Below, piece after piece: positions 49,990 to 57,787 of a stretch of DNA of 64,000 bases. The position numbers and the translations under genes were made by a program. Origin of the DNA: Actinomadura sp. NAK00032 (GTDB lineage Bacteria > Actinomycetota > Actinomycetes > Streptosporangiales > Streptosporangiaceae); contig NZ_CP054932.1 of assembly GCF_013364275.1 (NCBI RefSeq), forward strand, positions 6,510,001-6,574,000. Direction: 5' to 3'. The notes beneath the pieces were generated by a model, which worked only from the letters and a program-made list of their open reading frames with translations, had not been told where the DNA came from and did not search any database. Numbering within the stretch: position 1 is the stretch's first letter; each line of letters begins with the position of its first letter.

Positions 49990-50074
49990 CGGAGGGTGCG
50001 AGACTCGAACTCGCGCAGGGTCGCCCCTGACCACGGCTTAGCAAGCCGCTGCCTTCCCACTCGGCCAACCCTCC
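49990..50074 (-). tRNA. tRNA-Ser (GCT)
   Basis: The 85-nt class II tRNA has acceptor GGAGGGT/ACCCTCC, discriminator G, anticodon arm GCGGC-TTGCTAA-GCCGT with anticodon GCT, and a long variable arm (CAGGG-GCGA-CCCTG). The T-arm is GCGAG-TTCGAGT-CTCGC. One base separates it from the CAT tRNA. CCA is not encoded. Confidence 0.92.
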
Positions 50075-50076
50075 GG

Positions 50077-50112
50077 GAAAACAAAAAGACCGCCCGCGGC
50101 CTGCGGGCGGTC
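50077..50112 (-). terminator. Intrinsic terminator just upstream of the tRNA array
   Basis: Read on the minus strand, a perfect 10-bp stem (50103-50112 with 50088-50097, five-base loop) is followed by TTTTTGTTTT. This is a textbook Rho-independent terminator. It ends transcripts coming from the sigma-fragment side only 2 bp before the first tRNA (Ser) begins. Confidence 0.92.
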
Positions 50113-50126
50113 AACGTCGGAACGGG

Positions 50127-50186
50127 TCACGTCCCTCGGCGGCTCCCGAGACCGGAAAGGCTGCTGTGCATTCGATGGCGACGCAT
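50127..50186 (-). CDS. Small ORF of 19 residues with ideal ribosome site
   Basis: ATG at 50186 follows GGAGGAG with 6-nt spacing and encodes MRRHRMHSSLSGLGSRRGT, ending 15 bp before the strong terminator. The peptide is basic with no known domain. Ribosome site plus terminator suggest a real short transcript, perhaps a leader peptide or small protein. Translation is not proven. Confidence 0.5.
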   Translation of the reverse strand: MRRHRMHSSLSGLGSRRGT

Positions 50187-50266
50187 TTCCCGCTCCTCCT
50201 GGTCTCGTTCGGTGCAACACCCATGCTGCCGCGGCGATTCCCGCCCGGCAACCCATTTAACCGCCG

Positions 50267-50518
50267 TCAAACGGCGGATCTGGTCGCGTCCAGCGCCGCG
50301 CTCAACGCACGGAGCGCGTGGTAGACGCGAACCTTGACCACGTCGACCGGCACCCCCAGCGAGGCGGCGGCCTCGTTGACCGACCGGTCCCGGAAGACCG
50401 TCTCGGTGAGGATCTCGCGATGCGCCGACGGCAGCGCCTGGAAGGCCCGGGCGACCACCGCAGGGCGCACCCGCCGCCCCGCCGTACCGGGGCCGGCCGA
50501 ACCGGTGTTCTTGCCCAT
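50267..50518 (-). CDS. Sigma-70 region 4-only protein
   Basis: This ~83-residue product holds only the ECF sigma region 4: ARAFQALPSAHREILTETVFRDRSVNEAAASLGVPVDVVKVRVYHALRALSAALD. Region 2 is missing, so it cannot bind a -10 element in the usual way. The start is uncertain: ATG at 50518 gives MGKNTG, and a GTG at 50554 would add 12 residues. It could be a remnant of a sigma factor or a region-4-only regulator. A 7-bp hairpin (50261-50277) overlaps its stop codon, and a 19-codon ORF follows. Confidence 0.75.
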   Translation of the reverse strand: MGKNTGSAGPGTAGRRVRPAVVARAFQALPSAHREILTETVFRDRSVNEAAASLGVPVDVVKVRVYHALRALSAALDATRSAV

Positions 50519-50581
50519 TCGCAGTGCCACGCCACGAACCTCGCACCCCACCACCCCAACCGCCCGCCCCTTATGCCCGCG

Positions 50582-51517
50582 TTAAGGAAGCGTTGAGGGT
50601 GGGGTTTGGGGGGTTGGCTGGAGGGGGGTGTTGGAGGACAGGAGGGCGAGGGCGGCGGCGCCGTAGAGGCCGGCGTCTCGGTCGAGGGTGGTGGCGGTGA
50701 CATTCAGGTCGCGGAGGTGGGGCATGCCGGCGTGTTCGGCGAGGGCCTTGCGGAGGGGGTCGAGGAGGAGGTCGCCGGAGGCGGCGACGCCGCCGCCGAT
50801 GACGACGTCGCGGACGTCCAGGACGGCGGCGGTGCCGAGGATGGCGGTGGCGAGGGCGGCGGCGGCGCGCTGGAAGGCGGCGAGGGGGACGCGGGCGCCG
50901 TCGCGGGCGGCGGTGGCGAGGGCCTTGGCGTCGGGGCGGCCGGTCGCGAGGGTCCAGCCCTGGGCGAGCGCCCAGCGGACCATGCTGGGGCCGCCGGCGA
51001 CCGTCTCCAGGCAGCCGCGGGCGCCGCACACGCAGGGTTCGCCCTGGTCGTCGACGAGGACGTGGCCGATGTGGCCGGCGTTGCCGGTGCGGCCCGTCCA
51101 AGGGCGGCCGTCGAGGATGAGGCCGCCGCCGACGCCGGTCGACACGACGATGCCGAGCAGGGACGGGGCGCCGTGGCCGCCGCGCCACCATTCGCCGAGG
51201 GCCATGCACTGGGCGTCGCCCGCGAGGGAGACCGGGACGCCGGGGACGAGGCGCTGGACGGCGGCGACGAGGGGGTAGCCGCGCCAGCGCGGGATGTTGA
51301 TGGGGCTGACGGTGCCGGCGGCGGTGTCGATCGGGCCCGCCGAGCCGATGCCGACGCCGGTGACGGACGGGTCGGCGAAGTCGGCGACGAGGCCGCGGAG
51401 GGTGGCGGTGGGCGACTGGCCGACGGGGTGCTCGGCGCGGTCGAGGAGCGTTCCGGAGGGGTCGACGCGGGCGACGGCGAACTTGGTGCCGCCGATGTCG
51501 AGGGCGAGGACGGTCAT
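50582..51517 (-). CDS. ROK-family sugar kinase (glucokinase-like)
   Basis: This 311-residue enzyme has the ROK ATP-binding start VLALDIGGTKFAVARVD, GVGIGSAGPID, the catalytic-Asp region SLAGDAQCMALGEWW, STGVGGGLILDGR, GNAGHIGHV and the zinc motif CVCGARGCLE. The motif shows it is a kinase and not a repressor. Its ATG overlaps the manA stop by ATGA. With ManA it would supply hexose 6-phosphates from glucose, mannose or fructose. Confidence 0.92.
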   Translation of the reverse strand: MTVLALDIGGTKFAVARVDPSGTLLDRAEHPVGQSPTATLRGLVADFADPSVTGVGIGSAGPIDTAAGTVSPINIPRWRGYPLVAAVQRLVPGVPVSLAGDAQCMALGEWWRGGHGAPSLLGIVVSTGVGGGLILDGRPWTGRTGNAGHIGHVLVDDQGEPCVCGARGCLETVAGGPSMVRWALAQGWTLATGRPDAKALATAARDGARVPLAAFQRAAAALATAILGTAAVLDVRDVVIGGGVAASGDLLLDPLRKALAEHAGMPHLRDLNVTATTLDRDAGLYGAAALALLSSNTPLQPTPQTPPSTLP

Positions 51518-52635
51518 GAGCCGATCCCCGGGAGGACGCGGTAGAGCGTGCCTTTTCCGGTGAGGTGGACGGCGGGGGCGGCGGCGGGGACGAACGCGGC
51601 CTCGCCGCGGGCGAGGGTCAGGGCGCGGGTGGTGGTGAGCGTCGCTTCGCCTTCGAGGCAGAGGAGGGTCTGGGGCAGGCCGGTGGGCAGGTCGGCCGGG
51701 GCGGCGAGGTCGTGGCGGACGAGGGTGAACTCGTCGGCGCCGGGGCGGTAGCGGTCGCCGGCGGGCTCGACCCTGGCCGGGGCGGACGGCGCGAACTCGA
51801 CGACGCGCATCAGTTCGGGGACGTCCACGTGCTTGCCGGTGAGGCCGCAGCGCAGGACGTTGTCGGAGTTCGCCATGACCTCGATCGCGAGGCCTCCCAG
51901 GTAGGAGTGCGGGACTCCGGCGTCGAGGAAGAGGGCCTCGCCGGGCTTCAGCTCGACGTGGTTGAGCAGGAGCGCGGCGAGGACGCCGGGGTCGCCGGGG
52001 TGGGCGCGGGCGATGTCGGCGTAGACGCCGGTGAGGGCGGGTTCGACCGCTGCGAGGGCCGGGGCGGAGCCCGCGTCCAGCATCTCGGTGAGGACGGTGC
52101 GGAGGGCCTGGGCGGGCGGTTCAGTGCGGAGCGTCTCCGCCCAGGGGCGCAGGGCGGGGACGGCGAGGCCGTCGAGGAGGGCCGCCGTCGCGGTCGGCTC
52201 GCGGAAGCCGCAGAGGCCGTGGAAGTCGGTGAGGGCGCAGACCATCTCGGGCTTGTGGAAAGGGTCCTTGTAGGTGCGGGCGGGGTCGCCGATCGGGATG
52301 CCGCGCGCCTCTTCGGCGGCGAAGCCCGCCTCCGCCTGCGCGGTGGTGGGGTGCACCTGGAGGGAGAGCGGTTTCTCGACCGCCAGCACCTTGAGCAGGT
52401 AGGGCAGTGTCGGGCCGAAGCGGGCCAGCGAGGGCGCGCCGAGCATCCCGGCCGGGTCGCGTTCGATGAGGACGTTGAGCGGCGTCCCGTCCACCGACGA
52501 GGGGGCGGCCGGATGCGCGCCCGCCCACAGTTCGGCCTGCGGGCGCCCGGTCGGCTCGGTACCGAGCAGCTCCGGCAACGCGGTGCGCGACCCCCAGTCG
52601 TAGGGCCGGATCACGGTGGACAGCGGCAGCGGCAC
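51514..52635 (-). CDS. manA: Mannose-6-phosphate isomerase, class I
   Basis: This ~373-residue type I phosphomannose isomerase has LSTVIRPYDWGSRTALPELLG, AELWAGAHPAAPS, the zinc-site regions KPLSLQVHPTTAQAE and DPFHKPEMVCALTDFHGLCGFR, and the catalytic GEALFLDAGVPHSYLGGLAIEVMANSDNVLRCGLTGKH. The start is set at the GTG at 52635; the TTG one codon before it fits the AAGGAG site slightly better. It interconverts mannose 6-phosphate and fructose 6-phosphate. It precedes the ROK kinase in a two-gene operon. Confidence 0.93.
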   Translation of the reverse strand: MPLPLSTVIRPYDWGSRTALPELLGTEPTGRPQAELWAGAHPAAPSSVDGTPLNVLIERDPAGMLGAPSLARFGPTLPYLLKVLAVEKPLSLQVHPTTAQAEAGFAAEEARGIPIGDPARTYKDPFHKPEMVCALTDFHGLCGFREPTATAALLDGLAVPALRPWAETLRTEPPAQALRTVLTEMLDAGSAPALAAVEPALTGVYADIARAHPGDPGVLAALLLNHVELKPGEALFLDAGVPHSYLGGLAIEVMANSDNVLRCGLTGKHVDVPELMRVVEFAPSAPARVEPAGDRYRPGADEFTLVRHDLAAPADLPTGLPQTLLCLEGEATLTTTRALTLARGEAAFVPAAAPAVHLTGKGTLYRVLPGIGS

Positions 52636-52829
52636 CAACCCGCGCGTTCTCCTTACTCGGTGCGCCAAGTCGGGAGGTCGGCGCTCGTGAGGACAGCGTA
52701 CAAGCGCCGGGGACGGGCGGGCACTGGGCCGTCCGGTGAACCTCCGGCGGGCCCCCACTCGAACTGATGGTCGGGGACGGCGTCCGGCGGGCCCGACCCT
52801 CTAGGATGAGCGCCGGGGAGGTGGTGGAC

Positions 52830-52943
52830 GTGGGCAAGCACAACAAGCCGGCGACGCGGTCGTGCCCCGGCTGCAACGGGACCGGGACCAGCACCGCCAC
52901 CCACGAGCGATGCAACGTGTGCCACGGCACGGGCCGCATCTGA
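52830..52943 (+). CDS. 37-residue protein with two DnaJ-type zinc-knuckle motifs
   Basis: GTG at 52830, with GGGGAGG 8 nt upstream, opens a 37-residue ORF beginning MGKHNKPATRS. It contains CPGCNGTG and CNVCHGTG, two CxxCxGxG units as in the DnaJ cysteine-rich domain, together enough for one zinc ion. An ATG at 52806 would add eight residues but has no ribosome site. It is convergent with an MFS gene whose stop begins 2 bp away. Function unknown; a folding or RNA-associated zinc ribbon is possible. Confidence 0.72.
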   Translation: MGKHNKPATRSCPGCNGTGTSTATHERCNVCHGTGRI

Positions 52944-52944
52944 G

Positions 52945-54093
52945 CTAGCGCCGCAGCTGGGCGAGGGTGATGAGCAGGGCCGCCGCGCAGGACGCCCAGG
53001 CCAGGACGGCGTAGCCGCCGGCCGACAGGACGGCGGTGGAGGCCAGGCTCGCGGCGGCGGCGATGGTCCAGACGGCGGCGTCGACGGCGCCCTCGACGTG
53101 CGGGCGGTCCGCCTCGGGGAGGTCGCGGGCGAGTCGGCCGCTGCCGCCGACGAAGCACAGGTTCCAGCCGTAGCCGAGCAGGAACAGCGCCGCGGGACGT
53201 CCCACGGAGCCGGTCGCGACGGCCGCGAGCGCGGTGGACAGCGCCAGGGTGAGCAGCCCGCCGATGATCACGGGACGGGCGCCGAAGCGGTCGAACAGGC
53301 GGCCCGTCACGGGTGACAGCGCGAACATCCCCAGCGTGTGCGCGGACAGGGTCATCCCGACGGCGTCCAGGCCGTCGCCGTGCATGTGCATGTCGAGCGG
53401 GGCCGCGGTCATGACGGCGACCATCACGACCTGCGCCGTCACCATCGCCGTCAGCGCGGACCGCGCGGCCGGGGTCCGGATCAGCCCGCGCAACGGCACC
53501 GGACGCGCGGGGCCGCCCGGCCGTCCGCGCGGGATGCCGGTCGCGGCGGCGGCGGCGACCCCGCAGGTGAGGACGGCGAGGAGGAACGGGCCGGTCAGCG
53601 CGGGAAGCCCGGCGCCGCCGGCGAGGGCGCCGGACGGGTCGAGCAGCAGCGGGCCGCCGACGGCGCCGGCGGCGGCCGACCACACGACGAGCCCGATGGC
53701 GAAGCCGCGCCGCCCGGCCGGGTACTGGTCGGCGGCCGCGTAGCGGGACAGCTGGGCGCCCGCGTTGCCGAGGCCGAGCAGGAGCATGCCGGCGCACAGC
53801 CCGGCGATGTCGCCGCCGGCGACCGCGGCGGCGGCCAGGCAGGCGCCGGCCGCCGCGGCGGCGTAGCCGAGGACGAAGGCGGCGCGGCGGCCGAGCCGGC
53901 GGGTCAGCCGGGTCAGCAGGAGCGCGCCGATGCCCGTCCCGACGATGCCGGCGGTGCCGGGGACGCCGCCCCAGCCGGTGCCGAGCCGGTCGCCGGCGAC
54001 GAGGGTGCCCGTGGCGCTCGCCACCGCCATGGAGGCGTTCATCAGGGCGGTGCCCGAGCAGAGGGCCGCCATCGGTCCGGTGCGTTTCGCCAT
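52945..54093 (-). CDS. MFS transporter
   Basis: This 382-residue membrane protein has about 11-12 hydrophobic helices and the MFS motif-A-like stretch LLTRLTRRLGRRAAFVLGY, with a second copy SPVTGRLFDRFGARPVIIGG in the second half. The short helices and Ala/Gly richness are typical of actinobacterial efflux carriers. It is divergent from an Lrp-type regulator (105-bp spacer), which may control it. Substrate cannot be assigned. Confidence 0.87.
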   Translation of the reverse strand: MAKRTGPMAALCSGTALMNASMAVASATGTLVAGDRLGTGWGGVPGTAGIVGTGIGALLLTRLTRRLGRRAAFVLGYAAAAAGACLAAAAVAGGDIAGLCAGMLLLGLGNAGAQLSRYAAADQYPAGRRGFAIGLVVWSAAAGAVGGPLLLDPSGALAGGAGLPALTGPFLLAVLTCGVAAAAATGIPRGRPGGPARPVPLRGLIRTPAARSALTAMVTAQVVMVAVMTAAPLDMHMHGDGLDAVGMTLSAHTLGMFALSPVTGRLFDRFGARPVIIGGLLTLALSTALAAVATGSVGRPAALFLLGYGWNLCFVGGSGRLARDLPEADRPHVEGAVDAAVWTIAAAASLASTAVLSAGGYAVLAWASCAAALLITLAQLRR

Positions 54094-54198
54094 CCCGTAA
54101 CGCTATGAAGGCCGATCTCTCAGGAGAATGGGCGATCGCTGGTGATCGGCGGCTTCCGCTTCTAGTTTGTGAGGAGTTTCGGCGGAAGGGCTTTGCAC

Positions 54199-54690
54199 AT
54201 GGACCGGGAACTGGACCAGACCGACTGGCGGATCCTCGCCGAGTTGCAGCGGGACGGGCGCCTGTCGTTCAACCGGCTGGCGGGGCTGGTCAACCTCTCC
54301 GCCCCGGCGGTCGCGGAGCGGGTGCGGCGGCTGGAGGAGTCCGGCGTGATCACCGGGTACGCGGCGCGGGTCGACCCGGCGCGGGTCGGGCAGCCGCTCA
54401 CGGCGTTCGTGCAGATGCGCTGCGCCCTCGGCCGCTGCCTGCTGAAGACGACCGCCGCGGAGGACCTGCCGGAGGTCACCGAGGTGCACAAGCTGAGCGG
54501 CAGCTGGTGCTCGATGCTCAAGGTGCGGGTCGGGTCGATGCCGCATCTGGAGGGGCTGCTGGAGCGGCTCGGCGAGCACGGCGAGATGAACTCGCACATC
54601 GTCCTGTCGACCGCCTTCGAGGGGCGCGCCGTCGAGCCGCCGGTCCCGGGCGCCCGGACGGTCACCGCCTCCGACGGCTGGACCCGGTAG
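54199..54690 (+). CDS. Lrp/AsnC-family regulator
   Basis: This 163-residue protein has the Lrp HTH (DQTDWRILAELQRDGRLSFNRLAGLVNLSAPAVAERVRRLEESGVITGYAARVDP) and an alpha/beta RAM domain (LTAFVQMRC, EVHKLSGSWCSMLKVRV). The ATG at 54199 has GGAAGGG about 8 nt upstream. It is divergent from the MFS gene and 25 bp ahead of an acyl-CoA ligase gene. The target is probably one or both neighbours. Confidence 0.9.
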   Translation: MDRELDQTDWRILAELQRDGRLSFNRLAGLVNLSAPAVAERVRRLEESGVITGYAARVDPARVGQPLTAFVQMRCALGRCLLKTTAAEDLPEVTEVHKLSGSWCSMLKVRVGSMPHLEGLLERLGEHGEMNSHIVLSTAFEGRAVEPPVPGARTVTASDGWTR

Positions 54691-54715
54691 CCCGTCCCGC
54701 GCGGACGCCGGAGAA

Positions 54716-56467
54716 ATGGTTGAATCGTGCGCTATGTGGCACTCGTCACTGCGTTCCATGCCCTGGCGACGGAGGTATCCGGCCGGTGTCCCCGGTGAAC
54801 TCGATATCCCGGACATCCCCGTCACACGCTTCCTCGACGATGCCGCGGACCGGTACCCGCGCAAGCCCGCCCTGATCTTCTTCGGCCGGCGGCTCTGCTA
54901 CCGGGAGCTGCGCGAGGCGGTGGACCGGTTCGCCGACGGCCTGCACCGGCTCGGCGTGCAGCCCGGCGACCGGGTGGCGCTGATCCTGCCGAACTGCCCG
55001 CAGATGGTCATCGCGTTCTACGGGGTGCTGCGCCGCGGCGCCATCGCCGTCCAGCACAACCCGCTGTACACCGAGGAGGAGATGCTGCGGCAGCTCGCCG
55101 ACTGCGGCGCGCGGGTCGCCGTCGTGCTGGACCGGTCCTTCGCGACGGTGCGGGCCGTGCGGTCCCGGCTGCGGCTCGACCACATCGTCGTGACGTCCCT
55201 CGTCGACTTCCTGCCCGCGCCCCGGCGGCCCGCGCTGCGGCTGCCGCTGGTGCAGATGCAGCGGCGCCGCGCGGCCATCACGGCGGACGTGCCGGACGAT
55301 CCGGGCGTCGTCGCGTTCCGGGAGCTGCAGCGGCCGCCGCGGCGACACGTCCGGCAGCTGCCCCTGGACCCGGCGCGGCACCTGGCGGCGATCCAGTACA
55401 CCGGCGGGACGGAGGGCCGTCCGAAGGGCGCGATGCTGACGCACCGCAACCTCGTCGCGAACGCCTGCCAGCAGCACGCGTGGGACCTCGGCGGGCGCCC
55501 CGGCGCGGACGTGACGCTGGCGGTGCTGCCGCTGTTCCACTCGTTCGGGCTGATGAGCTGCCTGGTCGCGCCGGTGATGACGGCGGGCGCGGTGGTGCTG
55601 CTGCCGCGCTACGACGGCGACCGGGTGGTGCGCGCGATCCGCAAGTACCGGCCGACGATCTTCCCGGGCGTGCCGACGCTGTACGAGCAGGTGCTCGACA
55701 GCCCCCGGTTCCGGCCGGCGGACCTGCGGTCGCTGCGCATCTTCATCTCCGGCGCGATGGGCCTGACGCAGCGCACGATCGACCGGCTGGAGCGGACCGG
55801 CGCGCAGGGCCTGATCAACTGCTACGGGCTCACCGAGGCGTCCCCGGCCGTCACCGGCAACCCCCTCGACGGCACCGCCCGCAACCTGACGGTCGGGCTC
55901 CCGCTGCCGATGACCGACGCCGTCGTGGTCGCCGAGGACGAACCGACACGGGTGCTGCCGCCCGGCGAGCCGGGCGAGCTGGTCGTGCGCGGCCCGCAGG
56001 TCTTCGCCGGCTACTGGAACGCCCCGCTCGCGACCGCGCAGACCCTGTCGAAGGGCTGGCTGCGCACCGGTGACATCGCCGTCATGGACGAGGACGGTTT
56101 CATCACCATCCTGGAGCGCATGCGGGACATGATGAAGGTGAGCGGCTTCACCGTGTTCCCGACCGAGGTGGAGAAGGTGCTGCGCCGCCATCCCGCCGTC
56201 TACGACTGCGCCGTGGTCGGCGTGCCGGACGCCCGGCGCGGGGAGCGCATCATCGCGCACGTGGTGGAGCACCCCGCCTACCTTTTCTCCTCAGACGAGC
56301 TGCGGCGGCACTGCAAACGCTATCTGTCGCACTACAAGGTTCCGTCGGAGTTCCTGCCGCGCACGGAACTGCCCAGGAATCTGCTGGGAAAGGTCGTCCG
56401 GCAGCGGCTGCGGGACGAGTTCGCCGCCTCCGCGCAAGGGCAGAGCGGCGCGGCGCAGAGTGGTTGA
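54716..56467 (+). CDS. Acyl-CoA synthetase (FadD-like, AMP-forming)
   Basis: This 583-residue enzyme has the full ANL layout: AIQYTGGTEGRPKGAML (P-loop A3; the usual TTG is TEG), LPLFHSFGLMSCL, YGLTEASPAV (A5), GWLRTGDIAVMDEDGFITILERMRDMMKVSGFTVFPTEVE (A7-A8) and the catalytic lysine in PRNLLGKVVRQRL. It activates a fatty or other carboxylic acid to its CoA thioester. The start is uncertain (54716, 54734 or 54758), since ribosome sites are weak. Confidence 0.9.
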   Translation: MVESCAMWHSSLRSMPWRRRYPAGVPGELDIPDIPVTRFLDDAADRYPRKPALIFFGRRLCYRELREAVDRFADGLHRLGVQPGDRVALILPNCPQMVIAFYGVLRRGAIAVQHNPLYTEEEMLRQLADCGARVAVVLDRSFATVRAVRSRLRLDHIVVTSLVDFLPAPRRPALRLPLVQMQRRRAAITADVPDDPGVVAFRELQRPPRRHVRQLPLDPARHLAAIQYTGGTEGRPKGAMLTHRNLVANACQQHAWDLGGRPGADVTLAVLPLFHSFGLMSCLVAPVMTAGAVVLLPRYDGDRVVRAIRKYRPTIFPGVPTLYEQVLDSPRFRPADLRSLRIFISGAMGLTQRTIDRLERTGAQGLINCYGLTEASPAVTGNPLDGTARNLTVGLPLPMTDAVVVAEDEPTRVLPPGEPGELVVRGPQVFAGYWNAPLATAQTLSKGWLRTGDIAVMDEDGFITILERMRDMMKVSGFTVFPTEVEKVLRRHPAVYDCAVVGVPDARRGERIIAHVVEHPAYLFSSDELRRHCKRYLSHYKVPSEFLPRTELPRNLLGKVVRQRLRDEFAASAQGQSGAAQSG

Positions 56468-56475
56468 CTGGGCGG

Positions 56476-57390
56476 GTGCAGACCGAGACCGTCCAATCCG
56501 GGCTCTTCCCCCGGCTCGTTGAGATCGGGCGCGCTTCGGCCCCCGCCGCCGCAGCATCCGACAGCGCGCCACCGGAGACGTTGTACGACCGGCACGGCGT
56601 TCTCGTAGTGCGCGTCGGTGAGGTCGTGGTGAAGGCGCATCAGGCCGACCGAGAGCACGGTGCCCCGTTCCTGGAGCGGATCCGGCTGGCGGCCACGCTC
56701 CCTGGCATTCTCCTGGGGCCGATGGGGGCGCCCCTAACCGTGGACGGCCGGACGGTCACGATCGCCGCCTACGGCGACCCGGTCGACCCGAGCCAGGAAC
56801 TCCCCTGGGAGGAAGGCGCCCGGCTTCTGGCGGCGCTACACGCGGAGAGCGTCCCGGCAGAAGCACCGTCGTGGGGGCGTCCGACCCGTGTGGCGCGCCT
56901 CGTCTCGCAGCTCGGCGAAGGTCCCGCCGAAGACGCGGTGAAGCGCGCGTTCGTCACCCTTCCCGGCTGGATACGCGGCGTGGAGGACGAGCCACCGGCG
57001 TGCACGGAGCGCCTCATCCACGGGGACTGGCACCTGGGCCAGATGGTCCGCGCCCGGGACGGCCACTGGCGGCTCATCGACATCGAGGACCTGGGCAGAG
57101 GCGACCCGGCGTGGGACCTCGCCCGCCCCGCCGCGCTCTACTCCGCAGGCGTCCTGCACCCGGACGAGTGGGAGCGGTTCCTGGGCGCCTACACGGCGGC
57201 CGGCGGCCCGGCTGTCCCCGCGCAAGGTGACCCCTGGACCAGCCTGGACATACCCGCCCGAAGTCTCGCGATCCAGATTGCCGCCACGTGCGTCATATCG
57301 GCGGGGAGGGATGATCGAGCCCTGGACGGGCCGGAGCAGGCGATGATCGACGCCTGCGTGAGAATATCCGCGGCGGGGGACGCGGCATGA
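56476..57390 (+). CDS. Aminoglycoside phosphotransferase-like (APH) protein
   Basis: This ~304-residue protein has the APH/choline-kinase fold signs: VVRVGEVVVKAHQAD (ATP-Lys), ALHAESVPAEA, the catalytic Brenner-like motif LIHGDWHLGQMV, and the metal-binding LIDIEDLGRGDPAWDLA. In HGDWHLGQ a Gln takes the place of the usual Asn. The start is taken as GTG at 56476; a TTG overlapping the previous stop at 56464 is an alternative. The target may be a small molecule and not an antibiotic. Confidence 0.83.
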   Translation: MQTETVQSGLFPRLVEIGRASAPAAAASDSAPPETLYDRHGVLVVRVGEVVVKAHQADREHGAPFLERIRLAATLPGILLGPMGAPLTVDGRTVTIAAYGDPVDPSQELPWEEGARLLAALHAESVPAEAPSWGRPTRVARLVSQLGEGPAEDAVKRAFVTLPGWIRGVEDEPPACTERLIHGDWHLGQMVRARDGHWRLIDIEDLGRGDPAWDLARPAALYSAGVLHPDEWERFLGAYTAAGGPAVPAQGDPWTSLDIPARSLAIQIAATCVISAGRDDRALDGPEQAMIDACVRISAAGDAA

Positions 57391-57457
57391 CGTGGCGCGA
57401 AACCTGCCCTACATTTAGCCTCTACCTGGGGATCCATACCGGAAGGACGACAAGGCG

Positions 57458-57730
57458 ATGCACTGCCCTAAGTGTCGTGGCGTGATGCGGACCTACACCC
57501 GCAGCGGCGTCCACATCGAGCAATGTGACAGCTGCCGGGGCATCTTCCTCGACTACGGCGAGCTGGAGGCCCTGAGCCAGATGGAGTCGCAGTACCGCGC
57601 GGCCCCGCCGCCGCCCGCCGCCGCGGCACCGGGGTGGGGCGCGCCGGCGGCGTCGGTGCACCACCATCACCACGGCGGGCACCACCGCCCCCACCACGGC
57701 AGCGTCTTCCACATGCTGTTCTCGACCTGA
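57458..57730 (+). CDS. zf-TFIIB-domain protein with His-rich tail
   Basis: This 90-residue protein begins with a zinc-binding TFIIB-like domain: MHCPKCRGVMRTYTRSGVHIEQCDSCRGIFLDYGELEAL, giving two CxxC pairs. A Pro/Ala linker and a histidine-rich tail (HHHHHGGHHRPHH) follow. GGAAGGA stands upstream. Such proteins are widespread and of unknown function; the tail suggests extra metal binding. Confidence 0.9.
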   Translation: MHCPKCRGVMRTYTRSGVHIEQCDSCRGIFLDYGELEALSQMESQYRAAPPPPAAAAPGWGAPAASVHHHHHGGHHRPHHGSVFHMLFST

Positions 57731-57738
57731 CGCGATCC

Positions 57739-57773
57739 CGTACGGCCCGCCCCTCGCGGAGGCGGGCCGTACG
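57739..57773. terminator. Bidirectional hairpin between zf-TFIIB and pnkp genes
   Basis: A perfect 13-bp stem (CGTACGGCCCGCC at 57739-57751, complement at 57761-57773) with a 9-nt loop lies between the convergent stop codons, 8 and 14 bp from them. Confidence 0.82.
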
Positions 57774-57787
57774 CGTGCGCGGCCGGA

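Noticed and set aside
49716..50080. Attachment-site repeats marking an integrated element at the tRNA array
   Set aside because: I could not find a second copy of a tRNA 3' end elsewhere in the window, and no integrase gene is present, so an att site is not claimed.
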